DNA of 64,000 nt from Salinimicrobium catena (GTDB lineage Bacteria; Bacteroidota; Bacteroidia; Flavobacteriales; Flavobacteriaceae): NCBI RefSeq assembly GCF_900102915.1, contig NZ_FNGG01000002.1, positions 310,001 through 374,000 on the forward strand, read 5' to 3'. The first letter of the stretch is position 1; each line of letters opens with the position of its first letter. Positions 36,336-45,748 of the stretch are shown piece by piece. Under the pieces are notes generated by a model. The model made no database searches, had not been told where the DNA came from, and saw nothing but the letters and a program-made list of their open reading frames with translations. A program made the position numbers and the translations under genes.

Positions 36336-37016
36336 ATGAAAAAACTGATTTTTACCCTCTCTCTATTTGTATGTATAGCCGGAATGGCTCAGGAAAAACC
36401 TGTATCACTGGTCAACGTTACCGGCGAAGGTACCGTAAAAGTGGTTCCCGATAAAGTGGTTATAAGGGCCAGAATAGAACATACGGGAAAAGATGCTACT
36501 GAAGTTAAGGCGCAAAATGACAAGGTTGTAAATGATGTGATCAAGTACCTGAAATCACAGGATATTCCTTCCAAAAATTTTCAGACCGAATACATTACCC
36601 TAAATAAAGATTATAATTACCAGTCTAAAGAAACCTTTTATTCAGCTAACCAGGCTATTTCTATTACCCTTGATGATCTTAGCAAATACGAGAAGCTTAT
36701 GAGCGGTTTACTTGAATCTGGTTTGAACAGGATCAATGGGATCCAGTTTCAGTCGTCCAAAAGAGAAGAACTGGAATCTGAAGCCCGCAAAAAGGCTGTT
36801 TTAGATGCGAGGCAAAAGGCTGAGGAATTTGCAGGAGCACTAGGGCAGGAAATTGGAGCTGCTCATACCATCAGCGAGATAGAAAATGGAAATTACCCTC
36901 TACCCATGTACCGAACCATGGAAATGAAGGCTGCAGATAGTGAGCAGCAGGAGACTTTGGCTCCGGGAGAAATGGAGATCACGGCAAAAGTTAATATTGG
37001 ATTTCTTCTGAAGTAG
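36336..37016 (+). CDS. SIMPL-domain (DUF541) periplasmic protein
   Basis: A 226-residue protein with a signal peptide (residues 1-18) and a SIMPL/DUF541 domain: VNVTGEGTVKVVPDKVVIRARIE at the start and ARKKAVLDARQKAEEFAGALG in the middle are typical. Relatives include oxidative-stress proteins of the outer membrane or periplasm (YggE type). It ends at a strong bidirectional terminator. Confidence 0.88.
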   Translation: MKKLIFTLSLFVCIAGMAQEKPVSLVNVTGEGTVKVVPDKVVIRARIEHTGKDATEVKAQNDKVVNDVIKYLKSQDIPSKNFQTEYITLNKDYNYQSKETFYSANQAISITLDDLSKYEKLMSGLLESGLNRINGIQFQSSKREELESEARKKAVLDARQKAEEFAGALGQEIGAAHTISEIENGNYPLPMYRTMEMKAADSEQQETLAPGEMEITAKVNIGFLLK

Positions 37017-37038
37017 ATAACTGAGAAAACTTAAAATG

Positions 37039-37074
37039 AAAAAGCCTCCAAAATTGCATTTTTGGAGGCTTTTT
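37039..37074. terminator. Bidirectional hairpin terminator
   Basis: AAAAAGCCTCCAAAA and TTTTTGGAGGCTTTTT around a short loop. It lies between converging genes (SIMPL and TlpA-like) and has A and T tails on both sides. Confidence 0.88.
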
Positions 37075-37093
37075 CTATAAGTGTGTTAGAATA

Positions 37094-38227
37094 TTAATTG
37101 GAAGCTTCAGCGTTCAAAAGTTCACCAACCTTTTGCTCAAGACTTTCGCCTCTTAAATTCTTTGCTACGATATTTCCCTCCTTATCAAGAAGGAAGGCTG
37201 CAGGAATAGCCCTTACCCCATATTGAGCAGCGATAGGATCCTGCCAGAACTTAAGGTTTGAAACATGATTCCAGTTACCTAAATTATCATCTTCAATAGC
37301 TTTTATCCATTTGTCCTTTTGACCGGGACGGTCAAGAGAAACCTGAATTATATTAAAACCTTTGTCGTGGTATTTTTCATAAACCTTTACGATATTAGGA
37401 TTCTCAACTCTACAAGGCTTACACCAGGAGGCCCAAAAATCAACCAAAGTTACCTCGCCCAGTGCCTCTTGAAGCGACAGCTCGTTACCTTCGGGGGTTG
37501 GAGCGCTAAAACCGGGTGCTTTGTTGCCTACATCGGTGCGACTCATGTTCTTCAGGTTTTGATCAAGATTTTGAGCCAGGGAAGTTTGTTTTACTTCCGC
37601 AGAAAGATTATCAAAGAGAGTCCTGAGTTCAGAAGTAGAATACATTTTAGTGTTCAGCATATCCTGAAGTACCATTACCGATACTATAGAATTTGGGTTC
37701 TGGCTTACCAGTTCCTTTTTGTTCACTTTATCCTTATCGGTGATCTCCTGCTGAGTTTGCTGTAGAGCCTTCAGTTTCGCTGTATCCTGAGTGGAAAAAG
37801 CCTCTCTCATGGCGTTTCTTGCCTCACCCATTTTCCTGTTATTCTCCTTGATCTCACCCAGGTAATTGTAAAGGATCTCGTTATCTTTTCCGCCCGTCAC
37901 TGTAGAGGCGTAAAGACTGTCCGGGTAAATAGTAAAAGAGATAGGGGTATTGTCGGCGATATATAAAATATTACCCCTGGTACCTTTTAAATTCAGGAAA
38001 CTAATGGCCGGACTGTCTTTTTCAGGCAGGTCAAGCTCAAATTTTCCATCAACTACTTGTACGGTATCAACGGGTACAGTTTGAGTATTACTTTCATTAA
38101 GTTCAGAAACATAGATCTCTTGTCCTTCGGTAGCGTTTTCTACCGTTCCGCTGATGAAGTAGCCTTCTTTGTCCTCCTCACAGGAAGCAAAAGCAGCAAG
38201 TACACCAAGCATTAAAATTTTGCGCAT
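37094..38227 (-). CDS. TlpA/ResA-like thioredoxin-fold lipoprotein
   Basis: A 377-residue lipoprotein (lipobox FASC at residue 16, then EEDKE). Residues about 25-130 fit the DUF4369 domain often preceding thioredoxin folds in Bacteroidetes. Residues about 240-377 are an AhpC/TSA-Redoxin type thioredoxin domain with DFWASWCKPCRVENP (CKPC active site), and a cis-Pro region AIPAAFLL. It is a probable periplasmic thiol-disulfide reductase. The reading frame runs on upstream to 38833, but the ATG at 38227 gives the signal peptide and avoids overlap with the divergent gene. Confidence 0.9.
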   Translation of the reverse strand: MRKILMLGVLAAFASCEEDKEGYFISGTVENATEGQEIYVSELNESNTQTVPVDTVQVVDGKFELDLPEKDSPAISFLNLKGTRGNILYIADNTPISFTIYPDSLYASTVTGGKDNEILYNYLGEIKENNRKMGEARNAMREAFSTQDTAKLKALQQTQQEITDKDKVNKKELVSQNPNSIVSVMVLQDMLNTKMYSTSELRTLFDNLSAEVKQTSLAQNLDQNLKNMSRTDVGNKAPGFSAPTPEGNELSLQEALGEVTLVDFWASWCKPCRVENPNIVKVYEKYHDKGFNIIQVSLDRPGQKDKWIKAIEDDNLGNWNHVSNLKFWQDPIAAQYGVRAIPAAFLLDKEGNIVAKNLRGESLEQKVGELLNAEASN

Positions 38228-38243
38228 AATTAATTGTTTTGTG

Positions 38244-38251
38244 CAAAAATA
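38244..38251 (-). promoter_or_regulatory. Candidate -7 element for the TlpA-like gene
   Basis: On the minus strand it reads TATTTTTG (TAnnTTTG), 16 bases before the ATG at 38227. Confidence 0.4.
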
Positions 38252-38347
38252 ATCAACTTGTATTTGTGCGGAACCCCATTTGTATAAAATATTGTTAATA
38301 TAAAGAGCCAATTCAGGCTTCGGGGAGAAAATATCTATTTTTAAAAT

Positions 38348-40723
38348 ATGAAGAAGCAAAAGGATTTTCCCCTCAATATCAAGATCAGCTTTCATAAGAT
38401 CACTCAGCTTTACCGGAGGCAGCTGGAATGTGAGACCAGTACGATCTCCAGAGAATACATTGAGAAGATGTTGAATTATGTGGCGCAGTTTCCGGCGCTT
38501 ACTGAAGGGATTGAAAGTGGAGAGGACCTGGTGAAATATAAAGATCCTATAAAGATCCTTATGAAAGACCTTTTTCCAGAGATCCTTTCTGAAAACCAGA
38601 TCAAGGCTATCTCTATTCCATTTCATAATGTGATCTTTAATTCTACGGCCCGCTTCAGGGAAATTCTGAAAGAGGCAGGGGAGGATTATAATCTTTCCAT
38701 GAGAAACCTTAATGAGGATCTGGATTACATTTTTGCCTGTATCATGATCCTGAACACTCATTATGGTTACGATATTGATTTTTCGCGCCCATTGTATTAT
38801 GATATACCCGATGAAAAAGGGATCATTAGACACTACAGGATTGACCTGAATTCAGATTTTGTCGAGATAGAACCTACAGAGCAGGCCATTGAGATCTCTG
38901 ATAGAGATGTTGATTCCCTGCTCCAGAATATTGAAGATATTGAGCTGTGGAAGAAAAAATTTCCTCCGCGCAGTTGGATCTTTAAAGGTTTTACCATTAT
39001 TACTCTTACCGATGTAACAGTAGACGACGCCATCTCTGATCTGAAAACGACTTTGTTGCAACGGAATACTTCAGGAAAGGAAGAGGTCGAAAAATTTGAA
39101 GAGATATTTAAGTCCATTTATAAGATCCCGGATCTTCGTGTCGGTTTTACGCTTTACAACGAACAGGAATCTTGTTTTGAAAAAATGGGTGGAAAGGGTA
39201 CCAATAGCTTCATTCTCAATTCAGAAAGCACCCTTGATTGCAGGGCGGCGATGGGAGATGACGCTTATGAAGCTTTGATGCAGCAGCATACTTACTTTTC
39301 TATCTCAAATATTGAACAATATACGAAAGATTATCCCGATAATCTCCTCGGAAAAAACCTTATGGAGAGAGGAGTGAAAAGTGCCATTTTAGCGCCCATT
39401 GCCAAAAATGATATTTTACTCGGAGTTCTTGAGATCGCCTCCTTCAGAAAGAATGAGCTCAACAGCGTGAACGCTACCAAGCTTGAAGATATCCTGCCTT
39501 ACATCGTCACTGCGGTAGAGCGAAATAAAACCGAATATGAGAACCGGGTGAAGGCGGTCATTCAGAGCGAATGTACCTCAATACATCCCAGCGTGCTCTG
39601 GATCTTTGAAAAGGAGGCTCGAAAATTCATCAAAGACCTTGATGAAGACGGGTTGGCGTCTTTTAAGGATATTTCTTTTGAAAATATTCATCCCCTCTTT
39701 GGGCAAATAGATATTGTGGCTTCTTCGGAAGCCCGTAATGATGCGATTCAGCGGGATCTACTCGATCAATTGCTGCTCATTAGAAAGATAGTGGATGAAG
39801 CCGAAGCGAGGGAGAAACTGGACATTTATGAGCAGGTAAAGTTCCGGATAAAGGAATTTGAAGATGAACTTTCTCAAAGCCTGAACGCCTCCAGTGAACA
39901 AAAGGTGTTCAATCTGCTTCAGCGGGAAATACGTCCGGTACTGGATCATATTCAGAAACAGACTCCTCGTTTAAAGGAAAGTGTTGAGAACTACCGGAAG
40001 AAGATCAATTCAGATACCGGTATTATTTACAACCACCGGAAGAATTATGATGAGGCTGTACAGCAGATCAACCGAACCATGGCCCGATATATTGATCGCA
40101 AGCAGGTCGAGGCCCAGAAGATCTATCCGCATTACTTTGAACGCTATAAGACCGACGGGGTAGAGCATAATATTTACATTGGCGCCGCCCTTACAAACGA
40201 CAGGATAAAACCTTTTGATGAAGTTTACCTCTTCAATCTTAGATTATGGCAATTGAGCACCATGTGTGAAATGGAAAACAGGTTCTACCAGGTGCAGGAA
40301 AACATGCCGCTAAAGCTGGAGGCTGCATCCTTAATACTCGTTTACAACAGCACCCTTTCTATCCGTTATCGAATGGATGAGAAGAAATTCGATGTTGACG
40401 GTACTTACAACGCGCGATACGAGATCATTAAAAAGCGAATAGACAAGGCCTTTATTAAAGGTACCGAGGAAAGGATCACTGAAAAAGGGAAGATCGCGAT
40501 CATTTATTCCAACAGGAAAGATGAACGCGAATACCTGCGCTACATTGAATATCTGCAGGCCAAAAAATACCTGGGGCAAAATGTGGAAATGCTGGAAATG
40601 GAAGATGTACAGGGTGTAATAGGCTTAAAAGCCATACGGGTGGATGTACTTTACAATATGCCCGGTGAAGACTCTTCAGAACAGGTCATCACCTATGAAG
40701 ATCTGATCAACGAACTGGATTAG
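38348..40723 (+). CDS. Large GAF-domain protein of unknown function
   Basis: A 791-residue, apparently cytoplasmic protein. A GAF-like domain spans about residues 240-395 (SIYKIPDLRVGFTLYNEQESCF ... SAILAPIAKNDILLGVLEIAS). The N-terminal 230 residues are alpha-helical, and the region after the GAF domain (about 400-580) is rich in charged heptad-like segments suggesting coiled coil. The last 200 residues are mixed alpha/beta with no recognised catalytic motif; there is no kinase, cyclase or HTH domain. It meets the HD-PycTM gene tail to tail with a 4-bp overlap. A sensory or scaffold role is possible but unproven. Confidence 0.7.
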   Translation: MKKQKDFPLNIKISFHKITQLYRRQLECETSTISREYIEKMLNYVAQFPALTEGIESGEDLVKYKDPIKILMKDLFPEILSENQIKAISIPFHNVIFNSTARFREILKEAGEDYNLSMRNLNEDLDYIFACIMILNTHYGYDIDFSRPLYYDIPDEKGIIRHYRIDLNSDFVEIEPTEQAIEISDRDVDSLLQNIEDIELWKKKFPPRSWIFKGFTIITLTDVTVDDAISDLKTTLLQRNTSGKEEVEKFEEIFKSIYKIPDLRVGFTLYNEQESCFEKMGGKGTNSFILNSESTLDCRAAMGDDAYEALMQQHTYFSISNIEQYTKDYPDNLLGKNLMERGVKSAILAPIAKNDILLGVLEIASFRKNELNSVNATKLEDILPYIVTAVERNKTEYENRVKAVIQSECTSIHPSVLWIFEKEARKFIKDLDEDGLASFKDISFENIHPLFGQIDIVASSEARNDAIQRDLLDQLLLIRKIVDEAEAREKLDIYEQVKFRIKEFEDELSQSLNASSEQKVFNLLQREIRPVLDHIQKQTPRLKESVENYRKKINSDTGIIYNHRKNYDEAVQQINRTMARYIDRKQVEAQKIYPHYFERYKTDGVEHNIYIGAALTNDRIKPFDEVYLFNLRLWQLSTMCEMENRFYQVQENMPLKLEAASLILVYNSTLSIRYRMDEKKFDVDGTYNARYEIIKKRIDKAFIKGTEERITEKGKIAIIYSNRKDEREYLRYIEYLQAKKYLGQNVEMLEMEDVQGVIGLKAIRVDVLYNMPGEDSSEQVITYEDLINELD

Positions 40724-41907
40724 ACCACGTAATAGGTAACTATAAAACTTAAAACTGACAGAATAATACCTACCATGAAGATATTGTAGGTGATCCTCAG
40801 TAATCGGTACTTCCTGTTCAGCACTACTCCCAGGAGGTAAAGATCTTTCATCAGCGATTCATAAACGTAACTGTGGTCGTGTATGATCTCGTTCATTGCC
40901 CACTCGAATTGGTCGTATGGCATGCGATGAAAATTTCCGAAGAATAAGACGTTCACTTCCCTTTTTTTGACCTGTTCACGGGTAAATTCCCCGGTAGTAA
41001 TATCAGGTCTGGTAGACATGATAGCTCCAATTATTGAGGCTACGCTAAAGCAAATTAGGACCAACGTTGGTATCATCAGGTGATAATCTGGCGTGGGTGC
41101 GGTAAGGTCCGGTATTAGATTGGCGATCATCAGCGAGATAATGATGGCATTCACCGAAAGCAGGATGTTCGCCTTGGCATCCGCAATATCGCTTAACTTT
41201 AGGTGATTTCTCATGGTCACCCGAAAAAGGGTTTGAATTCCCCTGTCCGGACTTTTATCCTTATATTTTACCTTTAATTTCGCCTTGGTCTCTTCCTTGG
41301 CGATCTTTTTCTTGATCTTTCTCTCTTTCTCCAGGAGGTCCTGAAGGTTTTTATCTTTTTGCTCCTTCCATTTCTTCAGCGCATGATCTGTATAGAACTG
41401 GTGCTTTTGGGTAAAGAGCTTGATGTTCTGTTCCACCCATTCCTGGGCACCAAAATTCTTAATGTGCTGCAGCCGAAGTTCCTGCCGCAGTAATTCACTT
41501 ACATCACTAAAATAATCCTGTGCCAGGTGAGAAGTGTCGGCATCTTTAATGATCTTTTCCAGAAGGTCACTGGGCTCCACGCTCATTTTGGTGGCCCTTA
41601 TGCAGCGGCTCACATCGCTGATCAATTCCTCGTCGGCCCCATTTTTCCTGAGCCAATCGTTCGCTATCTCAATACTTTTTTCTTCATGCCCCGAGTAGGT
41701 TTCGGTGTAGCCGGTATCATGTAACCATGCCGCCAAAAGGAGCGCTTCCTTTTGTTTAACATGAATTTCAGATTTTTCAATTAATTCATTAGTACTTTTA
41801 GCTACCCTTTGTGTGTGTTTAAAGTTGTGATAAATGAAAGTATTGGGTAATTTTTCTCGGAATAATTTCTTGACAAATTTTTCAGCTTTCTCAACAAGGG
41901 GTGTCAT
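40720..41907 (-). CDS. HD-domain phosphohydrolase fused to a PycTM-like membrane domain
   Basis: A 395-residue protein. Residues about 20-150 are an HD domain: the metal-binding pattern H...HD...D is seen as FKHTQRV, WLHDTGY, GHEEKS and DADTSHL. A lysine-rich helix (about 190-225) leads to a C-terminal membrane module (about 230-395) with paired hydrophobic helices (ILLSVNAIIISLMIA, MIPTLVLICFSVASIIGAIM, and a terminal helix) and the SDIADAKANILLS motif of the PycTM/DUF5706 family. PycTM is the membrane effector of Pycsar anti-phage systems; no pyrimidine cyclase gene is adjacent, so defence is only a hypothesis. Nucleotide phosphohydrolase activity is likely from the HD residues. Confidence 0.82.
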   Translation of the reverse strand: MTPLVEKAEKFVKKLFREKLPNTFIYHNFKHTQRVAKSTNELIEKSEIHVKQKEALLLAAWLHDTGYTETYSGHEEKSIEIANDWLRKNGADEELISDVSRCIRATKMSVEPSDLLEKIIKDADTSHLAQDYFSDVSELLRQELRLQHIKNFGAQEWVEQNIKLFTQKHQFYTDHALKKWKEQKDKNLQDLLEKERKIKKKIAKEETKAKLKVKYKDKSPDRGIQTLFRVTMRNHLKLSDIADAKANILLSVNAIIISLMIANLIPDLTAPTPDYHLMIPTLVLICFSVASIIGAIMSTRPDITTGEFTREQVKKREVNVLFFGNFHRMPYDQFEWAMNEIIHDHSYVYESLMKDLYLLGVVLNRKYRLLRITYNIFMVGIILSVLSFIVTYYVV

Positions 41908-41963
41908 TCAGTATGAGTTAGGTTCATTGCCAAATTACAAAAAAATCCCCCGATTTAATTTCT

Positions 41964-44900
41964 ATGAAAGAAAATAACAAATTTCTAACACTGATTGTAC
42001 TTATTGCCTTTACTGCCTGTTCTACCTACAATGTTCCCAAGTACAAAGAAGGAGAACCCAAAGCTGATTTTAGCTACCCCACCGACAAAAAGATCGAGAA
42101 GTCTTTCTACCTTCTTGGGGATGGCGGCTACGCTCTTCCGGGAGGAACCTCTGAAGGTTTGCTGGCTTTCAAGACTTACCTTGATTCAGTAAAGCAATTT
42201 GGGAATTACACTTTTTTCCTTGGAGATAATATTTATCCCGATGGCCTTGTTCGGGAAGATCATCCGCTGAGGGAAAGGGCAGAATACAGACTGGACGCTC
42301 AGCTTGATGCTGTTGAAAATTATGACGGAAAAGTTATTTTCATTCCTGGTAATCACGACTGGTATAATGAAGGGGTTCCCGGGTTGAAAAGAGAGAAGGA
42401 TTATCTGGAGGAAGTACTGGAAAGAGAAGACGTGTTTCATCCCGATCCAGGTTGTGCTTTTGAGAGTATAGAAGTATCTGAAAATATCCAGCTGCTGGTG
42501 GTTGATTCCCAATGGTATCTCACTAATTGGGATAACCATCCTTCTATTAATGATGAATGTCCGATCAAAACCAGGGAAGCGCTTTTCCTTGAAATAGAAA
42601 GCGAATTAAAAAAGAATCAGAACAAAACGGTGGTTTTTGCCTTGCACCACCCGCTGTATACGAATGGGGTACATGGGGGACATTATAATTTCAACCAGCA
42701 TTTATATCCGTCACAAAAGAAGATCCCGGTACCAATTTTAGGTTCTCTTGCCATGTTGATAAGGACGAGTGGGGGAGTTTCTATTCAGGATGCGCAAAAC
42801 CTTCGATACAAGACCCTTGTAAAAAGGCTTTCCACGATCTCCAAACAATGGGGAAATGTGATCTTTGTCTCCGGCCATGAGCACAGCCTCCAATATATTG
42901 AACATGAAGGTGTCAAACAGATCGTTTCAGGCTCTGGGTCCAAAGCGACCAATGTTTCCCTTGGAAATGATGGGCTCTTTGCCATAGAGGGGCAGGGCTT
43001 TGCTGTTTTGGATGTTTTTGAAGACGGCTCTACCTGGGCAAGTTTCTACGGAAGTTTTGACAACCAGCCAAAACTTCTGTACCAAAAAGAAGTATTTCCT
43101 GCACCAAAACCAGTTAATTTGGATACGTTGGCCACCTCATTTCCAAAGTTTGTAGAGGCCTCTGTTTATGAGCCGGAAGAGACTGAAAAGAACGAAGTTT
43201 ACGAAAGCGTTTGGGGAGATCGTTACCGGGAAATATACGGTACCAAAATAAAAGCCGAAGTAGTGGATCTGGACACCCTTTTTGGCGGCCTGGAAGTGGT
43301 CAGAACCGGTGGTGGGCACCAAACCCGTTCCCTAAGGTTGAAAGACAAGCAGGGCAGGGACTATAATTTGAGAGCTATTAAGAAAAGTGCGGTACAGTTT
43401 CTCCAGACGGTGGCTTTCAAGGATGCCTCAGTAGAATCTGAATTTGAAAATACACTGGCTGAGGACATTATTGAAGATTTTTATACTTCCGCACATCCAT
43501 ACGGATTTATGGCTATTCCTACTTTATCCAAGGCCGCAGGAATATTTCATACCAATCCGAAGCTATATTATGTACCAAAACAAAAAGCTTTAGGACCGTA
43601 TAATGATGAATATGGTGATGAGCTGTATATGATCGTGGAGCGACCTGAAGAGAACTGGACAGGATATGAATCTTTCGGTTCCCCAGATCATGATATTGAG
43701 AGCACCTCAGGAGTTTTCGAACGTTTGAGAAGAGATGAAAAATACAGGCTTGATGAAGAAGCTTATATTCGGGCAAGGATCTTTGACATGCTGGTAGGTG
43801 ATTGGGACCGTCATCAGGATCAATGGAGGTGGAGCGAATTTGAAGATGAAGAAGGAAATCACCTTTTTAAGCCAATTCCGCGAGACAGGGACCAGGTATT
43901 TTCCAATTTTGACGGTGCCTTCCTGGCCACTCTCAGGGGACTTACTGGTATTGCCAATCAATTTGCTTTGTACAACGAAGATATCAAAGATGTGGAATGG
44001 TTCAATTCGGCCGCACTGGGTCTTGACAGGAGCCTTTTGCAAAATACCGGAAGGGAAGAATGGATAGAGCAGGCGAAATACCTTCAGGAGCACATTACAG
44101 ATGAGGTCATAAATGCAGCATTTTCCAGGCTTCCCGAGGAGACCCGCGGGGAATCTTCAGAAAATATCATAAAAAGTCTGAAAGCCCGCAGGGAAAACCT
44201 CGTAGATATTACCAAGCGATATTATAAAGTTCTTGCCAAAACCGCCATTGTGACCGGTACAGACAAGGACGATCATATTGAAGTGGAAAGGTTGCCTAAG
44301 GGTAAGACAAAAGTCACAGTGTTTAGGATCAAAGAAGGTAAAAAGGCAGATGTGGTGAATTCAAGAGTTTATTCAGATGAATTTACAAAGCAGATCTGGG
44401 TTTATGGTCTTGATGATGATGATATTTTTGAGGTTTTCGGAGAGGGAGAAGATCCGCTGCTTACCCGGTTGATAGGGGGGCAGAACAATGATGTTTATCG
44501 GATAAGAAATGGAAAGAACCTGAAGGTTTATGATCATAAATCAAAACCCAACACTATTGAAGTGAACCAGGGCGGGGATATTAATTTCACCGATGATTAT
44601 GAAGTGAATATTTTTGATAAGGATAGAAAGATCTATTCCACTACCCGGGTTATTCCTGCAGTAGGTTACAATCCCGATGACGGCATCAAAATAGGACTAC
44701 GAGGTTCTTATACTACTTATGGCTTTAGAAGGAATCCTTTCACTTCACGTCACAGTATTAGCGGGGGGTATTATTTTGCCACCCAGGGTTTTGATGTGTA
44801 TTATGACGGGGAATTTGCCAACGTTTTTGGTACTTATAATCTGATGATAGGAGCTCATTTTACAAGCCCTAATTTTACACGCAACTTCTTTGGGTATGGA

Positions 44901-45680
44901 AATGACACTTTTAATCCTGAAGATGAGCTGGGAAAAGATTATAACCGGGTTAAAATAAGTCGGATTGGAGGGGAAGCAGGCTTTGTGCGTGAGAGTCCCT
45001 TTGGAAGTTATTTTAAATATGTAGCCACATTTGAAGGAGTAGAGGTTGAGGAGACTGAAGGAAGATTTATCACCGAAGAATTTGCAGACAGTCCCGACTT
45101 CTTTAACCGAAAATATTTTTTGGGCATCGAGGGCACCTTTCGCTATGAAAGTTATAATGATGTGATCAATCCTTCCAACGGAATGAAATTCGAACTGGTA
45201 GTTGGAGGAAAGATGAACACTCAGCACACCGACAATTTTTATGGATATATAAACCCTTATCTCGGATTTTTTAGAGGGATTACAAGGAGCGACAAGCTGG
45301 TACTTAATCCAAGAGTACAGGCAGAAATAAACCTGGGTGATGACTTTGAATTCTATCAGGCTGCTAATCTGGGAGGCGACAATGGACTGAGAGCTTACAG
45401 GCTGCATCGATTTGCCGGAGAAAGTGCCTTTGCTACGGGTGCCGATCTGAGATATAGCTTTAACCAGTTCAAAACTCCAGTATTGCCCGTGCAAATTGGG
45501 GTATTTGTGGGATATGAAGCCGGAAAGATCTGGCAGGATGGAGAGGACAGTAACCCATGGCATGAAAGCTATGGAGGCGGATTCTGGGTTACCAGTGCGC
45601 AGGCGTTAAGCGGAAGGTTCAATTTCTTTACCGGAGAGGAAGGCTTTAGGTTCAGCTTTGGATTCGGACTGAATTTTTAG
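41964..45680 (+). CDS. Metallophosphoesterase fused to an outer-membrane beta-barrel
   Basis: A 1238-residue exported protein with a lipobox-like signal (FTAC near residue 19). Residues about 45-330 are a calcineurin-like phosphoesterase with the full motif set: LGDGGY, LGDNIYPDG, GNHDWY, HHPLY and GHEHSLQ. A central region of about 450 residues includes RAIKKSAVQFLQ and LVGDWDRHQDQWRW, reminiscent of a kinase-fold-like module. The last 300 residues look like a surface-antigen/BamA-type barrel (repeated short beta strands, terminal FGFGLNF ending in Phe). It is predicted to place a phosphoesterase at the outer membrane; the substrate is unknown. It ends at a bidirectional terminator. Confidence 0.83.
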   Translation: MKENNKFLTLIVLIAFTACSTYNVPKYKEGEPKADFSYPTDKKIEKSFYLLGDGGYALPGGTSEGLLAFKTYLDSVKQFGNYTFFLGDNIYPDGLVREDHPLRERAEYRLDAQLDAVENYDGKVIFIPGNHDWYNEGVPGLKREKDYLEEVLEREDVFHPDPGCAFESIEVSENIQLLVVDSQWYLTNWDNHPSINDECPIKTREALFLEIESELKKNQNKTVVFALHHPLYTNGVHGGHYNFNQHLYPSQKKIPVPILGSLAMLIRTSGGVSIQDAQNLRYKTLVKRLSTISKQWGNVIFVSGHEHSLQYIEHEGVKQIVSGSGSKATNVSLGNDGLFAIEGQGFAVLDVFEDGSTWASFYGSFDNQPKLLYQKEVFPAPKPVNLDTLATSFPKFVEASVYEPEETEKNEVYESVWGDRYREIYGTKIKAEVVDLDTLFGGLEVVRTGGGHQTRSLRLKDKQGRDYNLRAIKKSAVQFLQTVAFKDASVESEFENTLAEDIIEDFYTSAHPYGFMAIPTLSKAAGIFHTNPKLYYVPKQKALGPYNDEYGDELYMIVERPEENWTGYESFGSPDHDIESTSGVFERLRRDEKYRLDEEAYIRARIFDMLVGDWDRHQDQWRWSEFEDEEGNHLFKPIPRDRDQVFSNFDGAFLATLRGLTGIANQFALYNEDIKDVEWFNSAALGLDRSLLQNTGREEWIEQAKYLQEHITDEVINAAFSRLPEETRGESSENIIKSLKARRENLVDITKRYYKVLAKTAIVTGTDKDDHIEVERLPKGKTKVTVFRIKEGKKADVVNSRVYSDEFTKQIWVYGLDDDDIFEVFGEGEDPLLTRLIGGQNNDVYRIRNGKNLKVYDHKSKPNTIEVNQGGDINFTDDYEVNIFDKDRKIYSTTRVIPAVGYNPDDGIKIGLRGSYTTYGFRRNPFTSRHSISGGYYFATQGFDVYYDGEFANVFGTYNLMIGAHFTSPNFTRNFFGYGNDTFNPEDELGKDYNRVKISRIGGEAGFVRESPFGSYFKYVATFEGVEVEETEGRFITEEFADSPDFFNRKYFLGIEGTFRYESYNDVINPSNGMKFELVVGGKMNTQHTDNFYGYINPYLGFFRGITRSDKLVLNPRVQAEINLGDDFEFYQAANLGGDNGLRAYRLHRFAGESAFATGADLRYSFNQFKTPVLPVQIGVFVGYEAGKIWQDGEDSNPWHESYGGGFWVTSAQALSGRFNFFTGEEGFRFSFGFGLNF

Positions 45681-45701
45681 GAAAAACAAAAATTTGATGA
45701 T

Positions 45702-45733
45702 AAAAAACTCCCGAATTCTTCGGGAGTTTTTTT
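45702..45733. terminator. Bidirectional hairpin terminator
   Basis: AAAAAACTCCCGAA and TTCGGGAGTTTTTT arms around a short loop, between converging genes. Confidence 0.88.
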
Positions 45734-45748
45734 ATAGTTTTGAAAAGG

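Noticed and set aside
38228-38833. N-terminal extension of the TlpA-like gene
   Set aside because: The extra 200 residues are antisense to the GAF gene and would bury the lipoprotein signal that begins at 38227.
40720-41907. A complete Pycsar defence system
   Set aside because: Only the PycTM-like part is present, fused to an HD domain; no pyrimidine cyclase gene is adjacent.
44745-45563. Antisense 272-codon ORF over the barrel region
   Set aside because: Shadow of the phosphoesterase-barrel gene; no conserved features.
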